This document shows, piece by piece, positions 1-8,453 of a stretch of 64,000 bases of DNA. Each line of letters opens with the position of its first letter. Position 1 is the stretch's first letter. The notes beneath the pieces were generated by a model. The model made no database searches. It saw only the letters and a program-made list of their open reading frames with translations, and was not told the origin of the DNA. This stretch comes from Phycisphaerae bacterium (GTDB lineage Bacteria; Planctomycetota; Phycisphaerae; Sedimentisphaerales; Anaerohalosphaeraceae): assembly GCA_012729675.1 (NCBI GenBank), contig JAAYCR010000050.1, positions 1 through 64,000 of the forward strand, written 5' to 3'. A program made the translations under genes and the position numbers.

Positions 1-481
1 AGTGTGTCGATTTTCGAGAAAACACCCATTTCGGAAGCGTTTTCACAAGAGTTCGACAAAACACAAAAGAGCGATTATGATAACCAATTGTTATTATTCA
101 ACTTATAACCGGACAGTAGTGATATTCATACTATACAAAACAATCCGCCGCGGTGTGAGCTATTTTTTTATTTTTATTCGGCCCCGCAAGGCCGAATTCC
201 CGCGGCTATGGCTATTTTCGGCCAGCGAAAGCCCTTTTCTTTGGGGTTTTTGGGCGAAATTTGAACAAATTCGAGAAAAACTTCATCTCGGTTTTCGGAC
301 GTTGTAACACCTCCGTCGATAGTACTGATATGCCGGTGTTTTCCGGCCTTAAGGACATAATAGCCCATTCCACTTCACATAAAATTCAAAAGGAGATACG
401 TATCGTCCTTTTGTCTCTATGGTGACAAAGAGCACCTTATTATTCCAATACGACACACTCTTCTCTGGTATTGCAAAAAAA
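1..481. other. Left-edge intergenic region, no gene recognised
   Basis: Short open frames exist on both strands here but none has a ribosome binding site, recognisable domain or sensible composition. A hairpin with arms TTCGGCC and GGCCGAA lies near 178-197; it has no T-rich tail on either strand, so it is not called a terminator. The rightmost part is the 3' flank of the minus-strand histidine kinase. Any gene entering from the left would end before about 300, and I cannot identify one. Confidence 0.5.
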
Positions 482-3379
482 TCAAATTTCTGTACCCGGC
501 AGGGTAATGGAGACGCATGTGCCGGTTCCCGGCTCCGATTCCAGTGTGATCGTCCCGTCTTGTCGATCCAGCACCCGCTGGACGATGGTCAACCCCAGTC
601 CGTCGCCGCCTGCGGCTGGATTAAGCTGATAAAACGTCTGAAATATCTTCTGTTGGTGTTCGGGCGCGATGCCGATTCCATTGTCCTCGACCTCATACAC
701 GCTTCGCCCCTTTTCTGTGCGGCCGCGAATGCGGATCCGGCACGGCCGCTCGGGATGGCGATACTTAACGGCGTTATCGACCAGATTCGAAAAGACTTGA
801 TTAATCAGGGTCAGATCCCCCAGGCAGGACGGCAAACTCCCTTCGACCGCAATATCAATATTATGTTGGCGTATTTTGAATCCGAGTCCGCCGATGATGC
901 CCCCGATCAACTGCTCCATATTGATCGCGGTCGGGTTAATTTGTACGGTGCCGATACGACTCAGACGCAGCAGACCGTTCAGCAGTATCTTCATTTTCTG
1001 ACTGCTGGCATCGATAAAGTGCAGCGATTCGGGAATATCATCGTGCAGCAGCGGCGCCAGCTTTGCAAGGACGTCATCGTGCAGTCCCGCGTTATTGAGG
1101 ATATCCCGAACCTGAACAAAGCTCTTGTTCAGCTCGCCGGCAAAGCCCCGGATATTCACCAGCGGGCCTCGTAAATCATGCGAGGCAATAAACACGATGC
1201 TTTGCAGCTCCTCATTTTTGCGCCGCAGTTCCTTGAGCAAATTTGCCATCGTCTGCTCGGCCTCTTTGCGGGTGGAAATATCATTAGCCAACGCCAGAAC
1301 ATACGCTTGACCGCGGAGGTGAAGTTTTCCGGCTCGCACTTCGGCCCAATACGAGGATCCGTCCTTTCGCCGATGCCGTACCTCAAATGTAATTGGATTC
1401 CCTTCCGAAAGGCTGTCCCATATTTGATTTTTGTCTTGACGCAGGTCTGCGTCGGGGTCGATATCATACACCCTCATCCGGAGTAATTCATCACGTGAAT
1501 ACCCCGTCCCTTTGATCGCCGCCTGATTGACATCGATCAGACGGCCGTCCATGTCGTTCAGAAACAGCATCTCCGCCGCCTGATCGACCAGCGTGCGGTA
1601 CTGTTCTTCGCTTTCCCGAAGGGCGTTTTCAAACCGTTTGCGATCGGTAATGTCACGTAGAATCGACTGGTACGAACCGTCCGGCATCATCTTGGTCCGC
1701 ATCTCGACCAGAATCGTCGTCCCGTCCGTTCGGCAAATCGCCCGTTCACTGACGACGACCTGTCCGAGCTGCAACAGATCAGTGCGCAGCGGCACTTGCT
1801 TGAGAACTTCGGGTTCGAAAAGGTCAGTGATATGCCGACCGACCAATTCGTCGCGGGACTTCCCTATCTGGCTCAGCATAAATGAGTTGGCTTCAATGAT
1901 ATGGCCTTCATGGTCGCCCAGCAGGATCCCGTCCACCGCCAGATCAACCAATTCACGGTAACGGCTTTCGCTGTCCTGCATCGCCTTTTCGGAAGCCTTG
2001 CGGTCGGTGATGTCTGTGATGAAGCCTTCCAGACCGACTGTCTCTCCCGTCTCGTCATAGACCCCGCAGCCTTTTTCCCAGAACCATTTGAGCTGTCCGC
2101 TGCGGTCGCGGATGCGGTATTCGATTTGAAATCTTTCCTTTTTCTCAAGACATCGTGTCACTTCGTTCCAGACAGCGTCTCGATCTTCCTCAATAATCAA
2201 CCACCCCCAGAACGCCGTACCGTCATAAAACGCCCGATCAGCATAGCCGGTCATCTCCTCACATCCGGCGCTGATAAACTCCATCGGCCAATCCCGCTCA
2301 TGCCGGCATCGGTACACGGTGCCCCGCAGATTTCCGAACAGCCGCTGCATCAAGGTCTCGTAGCGTCTCAGTGCGGCCAGGTCTTTTTCGTGAGCGTCCA
2401 ATTCCTGCTCCAGTTCCGCCGTTCTCCGACGCACCTGGAGACCCAACAGCCGGTTCCACCCGAATACCATCAGCAGTGCAGCCGCAAGCCCGCCGGCGAC
2501 GACCAGCCAAAGCCACAGCTCCGGGTGCTCGGAGTCCGATGGCATAATCCATCGACGCATCAGTTCGGTTCGGCGCGCCGGGCTGATGGCCATAAGCCCG
2601 GCGTCGAAAATATCGCGCAGCTCCGGCCGGTCACGGCGGCACGCAAAACAAAGCTCATACACATACCCCGCATCGCCGGCGATGCGCAGATTGGTGAATT
2701 TGTTCTGCTGAATGTACCAACTGGCCCTGGCAATCTCAACGACCATCGCATCGGCCTGATTGAACGAGACGCGCATCAGACCGATCAGCTCATCGTCCAC
2801 GCCCAGCAGGTGAATATCGGGATAATTCCGCCTGATGTATTCTTCGGTTGCCGCTCCGCTGACGACGGCCACTGTCTTTCCCGAAAGCTGTTCCAGTGTG
2901 AGCGGCCCCTGGATCGCTTCGGTCGTAATGATCTTGTTGTCAAATCGCAGATACGGCTCGGTAAACAGAAACGCCGCCTCGCGCGATGGAGTTTTCTGGG
3001 TTGAATACACGATATCGACCTGCCCCGCGAACGCCGCTTCCATCAGTTCATTCCAGGTTGCATAACCGACCAGCTCAAACGAGCAGCCCAGAATCTGCTG
3101 CAATTCCCGGATATAATCAAGGCTCAGCCCGCTCCATTCGCCCGTCTGGGGATCCTGCAATGCCATAGGGGGGATGGAAGTCAGCCCGATACGAATTGCC
3201 GTGTTTTGGTCGGCCAGCCATTGACGCAGTTCAACGCTCAGCACATCCTTTTGCGCAAGCAGGTCATCCGGTGAGGGATGAGCCACCACGGGGCATACAC
3301 AGCACGCCAGCGCAAGCCAAGCCGCCTGCGTCAAGCAGCACCGTATCACCCCCCGACGATTAAATATCCCTGTCGCCAT
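482..3379 (-). CDS. Membrane sensor histidine kinase with periplasmic solute-binding domain and three PAS domains
   Basis: Predicted two-component sensor that binds a small solute in the periplasm and phosphorylates an unidentified response regulator. In order: signal peptide (about 1-33), a bacterial solute-binding family 3 domain (about 55-275, amino-acid-binding type), one membrane segment rich in Leu/Val/Ala (about 286-308), three PAS/PAC modules (about 345-710), a HisKA dimerisation domain with the H-box ASHDLRGPL, and a HATPase_c domain with the VEDNGIGI and GDGLGLTIV boxes at the C-terminus. There is no receiver domain and no response regulator gene next door, so it is an orphan sensor. 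The ATG at 3379 has no strong Shine-Dalgarno but gives a good signal peptide. A Rho-independent terminator lies in its upstream leader region (3454-3496). Family assignment is firm; the ligand is unknown. Confidence 0.9.
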   Translation of the reverse strand: MATGIFNRRGVIRCCLTQAAWLALACCVCPVVAHPSPDDLLAQKDVLSVELRQWLADQNTAIRIGLTSIPPMALQDPQTGEWSGLSLDYIRELQQILGCSFELVGYATWNELMEAAFAGQVDIVYSTQKTPSREAAFLFTEPYLRFDNKIITTEAIQGPLTLEQLSGKTVAVVSGAATEEYIRRNYPDIHLLGVDDELIGLMRVSFNQADAMVVEIARASWYIQQNKFTNLRIAGDAGYVYELCFACRRDRPELRDIFDAGLMAISPARRTELMRRWIMPSDSEHPELWLWLVVAGGLAAALLMVFGWNRLLGLQVRRRTAELEQELDAHEKDLAALRRYETLMQRLFGNLRGTVYRCRHERDWPMEFISAGCEEMTGYADRAFYDGTAFWGWLIIEEDRDAVWNEVTRCLEKKERFQIEYRIRDRSGQLKWFWEKGCGVYDETGETVGLEGFITDITDRKASEKAMQDSESRYRELVDLAVDGILLGDHEGHIIEANSFMLSQIGKSRDELVGRHITDLFEPEVLKQVPLRTDLLQLGQVVVSERAICRTDGTTILVEMRTKMMPDGSYQSILRDITDRKRFENALRESEEQYRTLVDQAAEMLFLNDMDGRLIDVNQAAIKGTGYSRDELLRMRVYDIDPDADLRQDKNQIWDSLSEGNPITFEVRHRRKDGSSYWAEVRAGKLHLRGQAYVLALANDISTRKEAEQTMANLLKELRRKNEELQSIVFIASHDLRGPLVNIRGFAGELNKSFVQVRDILNNAGLHDDVLAKLAPLLHDDIPESLHFIDASSQKMKILLNGLLRLSRIGTVQINPTAINMEQLIGGIIGGLGFKIRQHNIDIAVEGSLPSCLGDLTLINQVFSNLVDNAVKYRHPERPCRIRIRGRTEKGRSVYEVEDNGIGIAPEHQQKIFQTFYQLNPAAGGDGLGLTIVQRVLDRQDGTITLESEPGTGTCVSITLPGTEI

Positions 3380-4040
3380 AGATAGCGTTCACGTAAAAAG
3401 CTGGATCATCTCTTTCTATGGGGATATTCTCCTTTAAAAGAGCGGGCGGGTCAATAAAAAAAGCCAGATACGCAACTTTCGCGCGATATCTGGCTTCGGA
3501 GGAGGGTGATGAAAAGTTCTTGTTCCTGTCTCGCTCTGTATAGTATGACGTTTGAGAGACCATTTTGTTTGATAAATATTTTGAAAATATTGATTATTTG
3601 CGTAAATTGTCGCTATGTCCCCTTATGCGACAGGGACACTCTCCTGCCAAAAAATCATAACCTGTTATTATTAAAGAAGTTAAGAGATTCCCCGAACAGC
3701 CCGTCCAAGGCTATTGGGACAAACAGCCCTTTTTTCAAGACTCAAGGGAGCCGCTTTGTTGGCTAACAATATCACAGATGACGGGCAGGAGGCGGGTATG
3801 CCTGTTCTCATTTGGTGTTCCGCCTCTTTTGTTGGTGGCCGACAAAACAAACAAAGGCGACACGAAGACACTGCAATTGCATGAGATCTGACTTTTTGAG
3901 ATTTTTTCAACTATTTTAATATTTTTCTTGCGGCGTGTTTATCGTTTACTAAAATATCAATAAAGTTATATAAATATATAACAACGATAGGCATTGACAA
4001 CGGAAAAAGAAGACGGCAACAGAACAGGAAGGAGTCATCG
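3380..4040. other. 661-base intergenic region with hairpins
   Basis: No convincing gene. It holds an intrinsic terminator in minus-strand sense (3454-3496), a pair of mutually exclusive stems at 3608-3638 (TGTCGC/GCGACA interleaved with TGTCCC/GGGACA), and an A+T-rich stretch at about 3900-3990 just upstream of the helix-turn-helix gene that probably carries its promoter. I see no clear -35/-10 pair. Small frames at 3506-3766 (+) and 3680-3910 (-) look non-coding. Confidence 0.5.
3454..3496 (-). terminator. Rho-independent terminator upstream of the histidine kinase
   Basis: Arms AAGCCAGATA and TATCTGGCTT form a perfect 10-bp stem around a 16-base loop. Read on the minus strand the stem is followed by a run of seven T, the classic intrinsic-terminator layout. 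No minus-strand gene lies upstream, so it either ends a small RNA or acts as a leader attenuator for the kinase gene that starts about 75 bases downstream. Confidence 0.75.
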
Positions 4041-4526
4041 ATGCGAAACATTCAAACGGATATCGACCGGCTGGACGGACGATGGGACAAGAGGGAATTG
4101 CATCGCGATCTGCGGCGGCAATGGGAGCGGCTGCTGCATCGGGCGCGGTTCCTGGAGCCTCGCGAACGCGCTTTTCTGGAGCTTGTCGTCGAGCAGCAGG
4201 GGCGTATCAGTCAATTGTCGCGTCTGACGCGGCGCAGCCCCGCCGCGATCCGCCGCCATCTGGGCGATATCAGCCGTCGCCTCACGCGGCCGGAGCTGTG
4301 CGCCGTCGTCGAACACCCCGATACGTTTACGCCCTTTGAAAAGGCCTGTATTCGTGAACACCTTGTCCGCAAACACTCCCTGACCTCCGCCGCCAACGAC
4401 CTGAACACCACGGTCTATACCCTTCGCAAAACGCTCATCGCCGCGCGGGCCAAAGCACAGCGGCTGTATCCGCACCGTGCCGCATCCGTGGTGCAGCAGC
4501 GTCAAACGCAAAGGCCCTCAACATGA
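4041..4526 (+). CDS. Helix-turn-helix protein with sigma-region-4-like fold
   Basis: 161-residue basic cytoplasmic protein. Two helix-turn-helix-like segments can be seen, one around residues 54-80 (RISQLSRLTRRSPAAIRRHL) and one near 110-145 resembling the winged or sigma-70 region 4 type (LTSAANDLNTTVYTLRKTL). It should bind DNA, but the target is unknown. A strong AGGAAGGAG sequence precedes the ATG. Its stop codon overlaps the start of the next gene by ATGA (4523-4526), so the two are almost certainly translationally coupled and work together. I do not recognise a named family. It could be a regulator of the ATPase module or a recombination-directionality or replication accessory factor of a former mobile element. 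Confidence 0.7.
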   Translation: MRNIQTDIDRLDGRWDKRELHRDLRRQWERLLHRARFLEPRERAFLELVVEQQGRISQLSRLTRRSPAAIRRHLGDISRRLTRPELCAVVEHPDTFTPFEKACIREHLVRKHSLTSAANDLNTTVYTLRKTLIAARAKAQRLYPHRAASVVQQRQTQRPST

Positions 4527-5167
4527 TCGCCTACGACATTGAATGCACGATTTCGCCGTTTACCGGTTTTGGGCCACGCGCGTGTGAATTGATGCGCTTT
4601 TTCGGGATGAACCTTGACGGCCTCCGCCGACGTACGCTGTGCCATCGCCTTGCGCTGACGCTCAGCGACGGGCAGATATGTCTGCTCACCGGTCCCAGCG
4701 GCGCCGGCAAATCCGTTCTCCTCAATGCCCTTTACGCCCACACCCCGCCCGAGAGCCGGATCCGGATTGAATCGATCCCTCTTGAAGCCGACGTCGCCTT
4801 CATCGACGCCCTCGACGCACCGCTGGCCGAGGCGCTGCCTGTACTGACCCGTGCCGGGCTAGCCGATCTGCCCGCCCTGCTTTGCCCTGCAGCATTCCTT
4901 TCCGACGGGCAGAAATGGCGCGCTCGCCTTGCCTGCGCCCTCTTGAGCAAAAAGCAATACATCTTCGCCGATGAATGCTGCGCCGCGCTCGATCACACCG
5001 CCGCCTGCGCCGTCGCCTGGAACCTGCGCCGCACCGCAACCCGCACCGGCCGCACGTTCATCCTCGCCGGCTGCCGCGAAGATATGCTGCCCGATTTGTC
5101 GCCCGATATCCTTGTCCGCGTTGCCGCCGACCGTCTTGACATCCTGCACGGTTGCCCCTCGGCCTGA
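4523..5167 (+). CDS. Stand-alone ABC-type ATPase (COG2401-like)
   Basis: 214-residue soluble ATPase. Walker A is GPSGAGKS (about residues 58-65), the ABC signature is seen as FLSDGQKWRARLACAL, and Walker B as IFADECCAALD. The N-terminal pattern (SPFTGFGPRACELMRFFG) before the P-loop resembles the COG2401 ATPases, which are normally fused to an acetyltransferase domain; here that domain is absent. No membrane domain is encoded nearby, so it is not a transporter component and is more likely to act on nucleic acid or as a switch for its coupled helix-turn-helix partner. The ATG overlaps the upstream stop. ATPase class is secure from motifs; the role is not known. Confidence 0.8.
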   Translation: MIAYDIECTISPFTGFGPRACELMRFFGMNLDGLRRRTLCHRLALTLSDGQICLLTGPSGAGKSVLLNALYAHTPPESRIRIESIPLEADVAFIDALDAPLAEALPVLTRAGLADLPALLCPAAFLSDGQKWRARLACALLSKKQYIFADECCAALDHTAACAVAWNLRRTATRTGRTFILAGCREDMLPDLSPDILVRVAADRLDILHGCPSA

Positions 5168-5277
5168 TGCGCAGAACCCATCCCGCCCCATCTGGAGGCC
5201 AGTCAACCGGGTTGTTGAGCGGGGAGAGATTATTGAGGACAAACGGCGGGTGCAACAGATCCCCGCACAGGCTCGCG

Positions 5278-6333
5278 TCAGCGGCGCGGCGGCGGAGCGG
5301 TGGTTTGGGCCTCGAACAGCTTGCAGGGCAGCATCACCCGCAGCACGGGGCTGGACGGATGGCGCACCTTGCCGATCAGCCGTCGCATCGCCTCGGCCCC
5401 GATCTTCTGGGCCGGGACGGAAATGCTGGTCAGCTTCGGGCAGCCCAAAAGATTCTCTTCGCTGTCGTCAAACCCCACGATCGAGACATCTTTGGGGACG
5501 CGGTATCCTCTGTCGAGCAGTCCTCGGCACAGCAGATAACCAGCCCAGTCCGTAGCGCAAATCCAAGCGCCAACGCCGTTCTGGATCCGCTTCGTGACAA
5601 CGTCCATCTGGCCGCCCAACGCCACCTCTTTGTCTTCCAGATGGGCCGCCGTCAGCGGGATCGCATCGTCCGGATGATAGTCCAAACCGAGCCGAGCCAA
5701 GGCGCTGACATACCCCGAAAATCGCGTCCGCGCAAAGACTACCTGCGGACATTTTCCGAAAAACCCGATCCGGCGATGCCCCAATTCATACAGATGATCC
5801 GCCAACAGGTCAACGCCCTGCATTTCGTCGGCCCCCACCAGGTCCACGCGGGCGTTGGGATACGGCTGCTGAATCGACACACACGGCCGATGCGCAGCCA
5901 ACTCGGAAACAATCTTTTCGGGCCAGTGATTGACCAGGATCAGCCCCGAATTTTTCTCCTGCCGCAGCGCCGGCGGCAGATGCTCGTCCTCCAGGATATC
6001 GTTACAGCGATCTTCGATGACATAGTGCAAAACGAGCGAAACGTTCAGCTTGGCACACTTCTCGCTCATTCCGGCAAAATAGGACGTATGCTGCCATTCA
6101 TGAAGTTTGCGTAAAATCATCACCCCAATTAAATATGACGAAGGTTCCTCGGCGATAGCTTGCTGACGACGACTCCCGTGCAAATACCCAAGCTGGCTGG
6201 CCATATTTAGCACACGGGATCGCGTCTCAGAATTGATGTCCGAATACTCTCCGCTCAAGGCTTTCGATACCGTCGCGACCGATAAGCTGAGAGTGTCGGC
6301 TATGGCTTTCTGATTGATCTTGCGCTTTGACAT
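5278..6333 (-). CDS. LacI-family transcriptional regulator
   Basis: 351-residue repressor-type protein. Residues about 7-28 form the typical LacI helix-turn-helix (NQKAIADTLSLSVATVSKAL), followed by the hinge region and a periplasmic-binding-protein-like sugar domain (about 62-345) with the DDSEE/TSISVP pattern common in the family. It lies divergent to the PocR/AraC gene. The shared upstream region contains several TTTTCGAAAA-like palindromes with a central CG, the expected form of a LacI-family operator, which suggests autoregulation. The ATG at 6333 has no Shine-Dalgarno. A minus-strand -10-like TATACT ends 11 bases upstream of the ATG, so the message may have a very short leader. The ligand is probably a sugar, but no sugar gene is adjacent. 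Confidence 0.92.
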   Translation of the reverse strand: MSKRKINQKAIADTLSLSVATVSKALSGEYSDINSETRSRVLNMASQLGYLHGSRRQQAIAEEPSSYLIGVMILRKLHEWQHTSYFAGMSEKCAKLNVSLVLHYVIEDRCNDILEDEHLPPALRQEKNSGLILVNHWPEKIVSELAAHRPCVSIQQPYPNARVDLVGADEMQGVDLLADHLYELGHRRIGFFGKCPQVVFARTRFSGYVSALARLGLDYHPDDAIPLTAAHLEDKEVALGGQMDVVTKRIQNGVGAWICATDWAGYLLCRGLLDRGYRVPKDVSIVGFDDSEENLLGCPKLTSISVPAQKIGAEAMRRLIGKVRHPSSPVLRVMLPCKLFEAQTTAPPPRR

Positions 6334-6351
6334 AGGAGTATTTTAGTATAA

Positions 6352-6400
6352 TTTTCGAAAACAATCAAGCCTTTTTTCGAAAATTTTCGATAATTTTTCG
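6352..6400. promoter_or_regulatory. Cluster of TTTTCG-type operator half-sites
   Basis: Perfect palindrome TTTTCGAAAA occurs at 6352-6361 and 6374-6383, followed by TTTTCGATAA at 6384-6393 and TTTTCGTC at 6395-6402. The central CG steps are spaced 22, 10 and 11 bases apart, matching two, one and one helical turns, so bound dimers would face the same side. A central CpG palindrome is typical of LacI-family operators, and the sites lie just upstream of the lacI-type gene. Confidence 0.6.
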
Positions 6401-6481
6401 TCTTTTCCCCTTTGCGCAACGACACCACAGAAACACAGACGCGCTTTTGGCGACAAGTTAGAACCCAATAACAGAAAACGC

Positions 6482-6509
6482 TTGCATCCCAACTCATAAT
6501 TCCTATAAT
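6482..6509 (+). promoter_or_regulatory. Sigma-70-like promoter of the PocR/AraC gene
   Basis: TTGCAT at 6482-6487, a 16-base spacer, then a perfect TATAAT at 6504-6509. The expected start of transcription falls about five bases before the ATG at 6521, and there is no Shine-Dalgarno, so the mRNA is probably close to leaderless. Confidence 0.6.
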
Positions 6510-6520
6510 ACTATCTTGCT

Positions 6521-7810
6521 ATGAAGTCGAATTCAACCCAACCCATTCAGCTCAAAGAGCTGCTGACGCAGGAGCAATTCCGCAAGGTGCGGTCGGCGTT
6601 TGCCCGTCATTACGGGTTGCCGCTGGAAGTCACGGACATTGACGGGCGGGAAATCCGTACCCTGTCGTCGGCGGGATGTCACCCGGCCTTCTGCAAGCTG
6701 GTGCGGGACTCGAAGATCGGGGCCGGGCGGTGTCGTCAGGATCGATTGCGGAGCTTGAACATCGCGATTGAGACCGGCCAGCCCTATACCTCCCTCTGTC
6801 ACGCCGGAGTGGTGCTGGTATGCGTGCCGGTGATGGACGGCAGTTTGCCGCTGGGAGGTGTGTTTTTTGGCAAGTGCATCTGGGAGCCGGTGGACACGAC
6901 CCTCATTGACGATGTCCATAAGCGTCTGCGGGGGCTGCGTTTTGCCCCCGGCGCGATCGAGCAGACACTGAACGAGCTGTCGGTGGTCTCGGCCAGACGG
7001 ATTCACGAGGCGGCCGAGTTTTTGTATGTCCTGCTCTACCAAACGACCGATCTGGACCCGCAGGCGGTGCAGTGGCGGCGCCAGCGGTCACAGCAGCAGG
7101 CCAAAATCAGCGAGGTGATCCAGGACAGCAAGCTCTTCGGCTCGGAAGAGGCCTATCCGTATGAGCTGGAATGCCAGTTGATCGCCAAGGTCAAACTGGG
7201 CGACCGAACGGGGGCCAAAGAGATTCTCAATCTGCTGTTGGGCAAGATTTTGTTTCACAATCCGGGGAACGTCAATCTGCTCAAGGCCCGGCTGGTGGAA
7301 CTGCTGAGCGTCCTGAGCCGGGCGGCCGCGCAGGGCGGCGTCGAGATCAACTTGCTCTTGAGTAAAAATCTGGAGTATATCAACAACGTCCTGCTGCTCG
7401 ATACGCAGGAAGACCTGTGCATCTGGATCAGCCGGGCACTGGATGAGTTTATCGAGATTGTCTATTGCTCGCAGGACGCCAAAAAAATCTCCCAGCTTCG
7501 ACCGGCAATGGAGTTTATGCAGTATCATTATGACCAGCCGCTGACGCTGGAGGATGTCGCCAAACAGGCGCATTTGAGCGTCTCCCGCCTGGCGCATCTG
7601 TTCAAGGAGCAGGTGGGAATCACGGTCATTGAATATCTGACAAATATCCGCATCAACGAGGCCAAGCGACGACTGTTGACCGGCGACCGCAACTGCACGC
7701 AGATTTGTTTTGAGGTGGGGTACAATAACCAGAGCTATTTTACCCGCATTTTCAAGCAGGTCGTCGGGATGACGCCCCGCCAGTTTCGCCAGGAGAACAA
7801 ACGGCCATAA
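6521..7810 (+). CDS. AraC-family regulator with PocR ligand-binding domain
   Basis: 429 residues. The N-terminal half (about 10-165) is a PocR domain, recognisable from the Cys-rich pattern CHPAFCKLVRD..GRCRQD..SLCHAG followed by VPVMDGSLPLGGVFFGKC. PocR domains sense small organic ligands, classically 1,2-propanediol. A helical middle segment follows. The C-terminus (about 325-425) is a two-helix-turn-helix AraC/XylS DNA-binding domain ending YFTRIFKQVVGMTPRQFR. It is transcribed divergently from the LacI gene. A link to deoxysugar catabolism (which can yield propanediol) further along the window is possible but only an inference. Confidence 0.9.
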   Translation: MKSNSTQPIQLKELLTQEQFRKVRSAFARHYGLPLEVTDIDGREIRTLSSAGCHPAFCKLVRDSKIGAGRCRQDRLRSLNIAIETGQPYTSLCHAGVVLVCVPVMDGSLPLGGVFFGKCIWEPVDTTLIDDVHKRLRGLRFAPGAIEQTLNELSVVSARRIHEAAEFLYVLLYQTTDLDPQAVQWRRQRSQQQAKISEVIQDSKLFGSEEAYPYELECQLIAKVKLGDRTGAKEILNLLLGKILFHNPGNVNLLKARLVELLSVLSRAAAQGGVEINLLLSKNLEYINNVLLLDTQEDLCIWISRALDEFIEIVYCSQDAKKISQLRPAMEFMQYHYDQPLTLEDVAKQAHLSVSRLAHLFKEQVGITVIEYLTNIRINEAKRRLLTGDRNCTQICFEVGYNNQSYFTRIFKQVVGMTPRQFRQENKRP

Positions 7811-7837
7811 AGACCTGCGTGTCGAAGGAGATTTGTT

Positions 7838-7866
7838 TTGTAATGATCGATCCCATCGGATAAGAT
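7838..7866 (+). promoter_or_regulatory. Promoter of the ferritin-like gene
   Basis: TTGTAA (7838-7843), 17-base spacer, TAAGAT (7861-7866), about 50 bases upstream of the ATG. It lies in the gap after the PocR/AraC gene, so the ferritin-like gene can be expressed separately. Confidence 0.45.
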
Positions 7867-7915
7867 AACAATCAATCGGGAAGAAAACATCCAACCTTAT
7901 TACAGGAGTATTTCA

Positions 7916-8398
7916 ATGGATATTTTCAACTTTGCGATTCAGATGGAAAAAGACGGCGAGGCGTTATATCGTCAGTTGGCCGAACAGGCGAATGAAGAGG
8001 GGATCAAACATATCCTGACGATGCTGGCCGACGACGAGGTCAAGCACGCCGGCGCGATTGAGCAAATGCGGTCGCGCACTGTCGAAATGGCGAATACAGA
8101 AATTCTGGACAAGGCCAAGAACATCTTTGTTCGGATGAAGGAGTTTGGCGGGGAATTTGACGTGGATCAGGGACACGAAGCCCTGTACCGCCAGGCGATG
8201 CAAATCGAGCAAAACAGCATCGACTTTTACCTTGACCGGGCCGATCAGTTAAGCAATCCAAAACATAAGGCGCTGTTTGAACAACTGGCCGCGGAGGAAA
8301 AGAAGCATTACCGGCTGCTCAGCGGGTTGGCCGATTTTGTCAATCGCCCCAAGACGTGGCTGGAGAACGCCGAGTTTTTCCATATTGAAGAGTATTAA
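7916..8398 (+). CDS. Rubrerythrin/ferritin-like diiron protein
   Basis: 160-residue four-helix-bundle protein of the ferritin-like superfamily. Two carboxylate-bridged diiron half-sites are visible: an early Glu (QMEKDGE) with DEVKHA in helix 2, and an EQNSIDF/EEKKHY pair in the second half. The short C-terminal extension (WLENAEFFHIEEY) is typical of stand-alone rubrerythrin-like proteins without a rubredoxin domain. The likely role is peroxide reduction or iron handling in the cytoplasm of an anaerobe or microaerobe. A good AGGAG precedes the ATG at eight bases. No partner gene is adjacent. Confidence 0.88.
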   Translation: MDIFNFAIQMEKDGEALYRQLAEQANEEGIKHILTMLADDEVKHAGAIEQMRSRTVEMANTEILDKAKNIFVRMKEFGGEFDVDQGHEALYRQAMQIEQNSIDFYLDRADQLSNPKHKALFEQLAAEEKKHYRLLSGLADFVNRPKTWLENAEFFHIEEY

Positions 8399-8399
8399 T

Positions 8400-8436
8400 A
8401 AAAAAGGCCCTGTGCTGGCGTGCCGCACAGGGCCTA
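8400..8436 (-). terminator. Terminator of the pilus operon
   Basis: Arms AGGCCCTGTGC (8405-8415) and GCACAGGGCCT (8425-8435) form a perfect 11-bp stem. On the minus strand it is followed by TTTTTTATT, so it ends the transcript that finishes with the secretin gene. It may also slow plus-strand transcription from the ferritin-like gene. Confidence 0.85.
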
Positions 8437-8453
8437 TTGATACCCTCCGAGTT

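Noticed and set aside
174-368. 64-codon minus-strand frame at the left edge
   Set aside because: No ribosome binding site, no family and crossed by a hairpin.
1901-3004. 367-codon plus-strand frame opposite the sensor kinase
   Set aside because: It is antisense to strong kinase domains, has no domain pattern and no ribosome binding site. A G+C-rich shadow frame.
3608-3638. H-type pseudoknot
   Set aside because: Order a-b-a'-b' fits, but there is no spacer between a' and b', so the loop cannot span the first stem. Treated as alternative hairpins.
3900-3990. Replication origin or iterons in an A+T-rich stretch
   Set aside because: No repeated DnaA boxes or regular iterons; more likely a promoter region.
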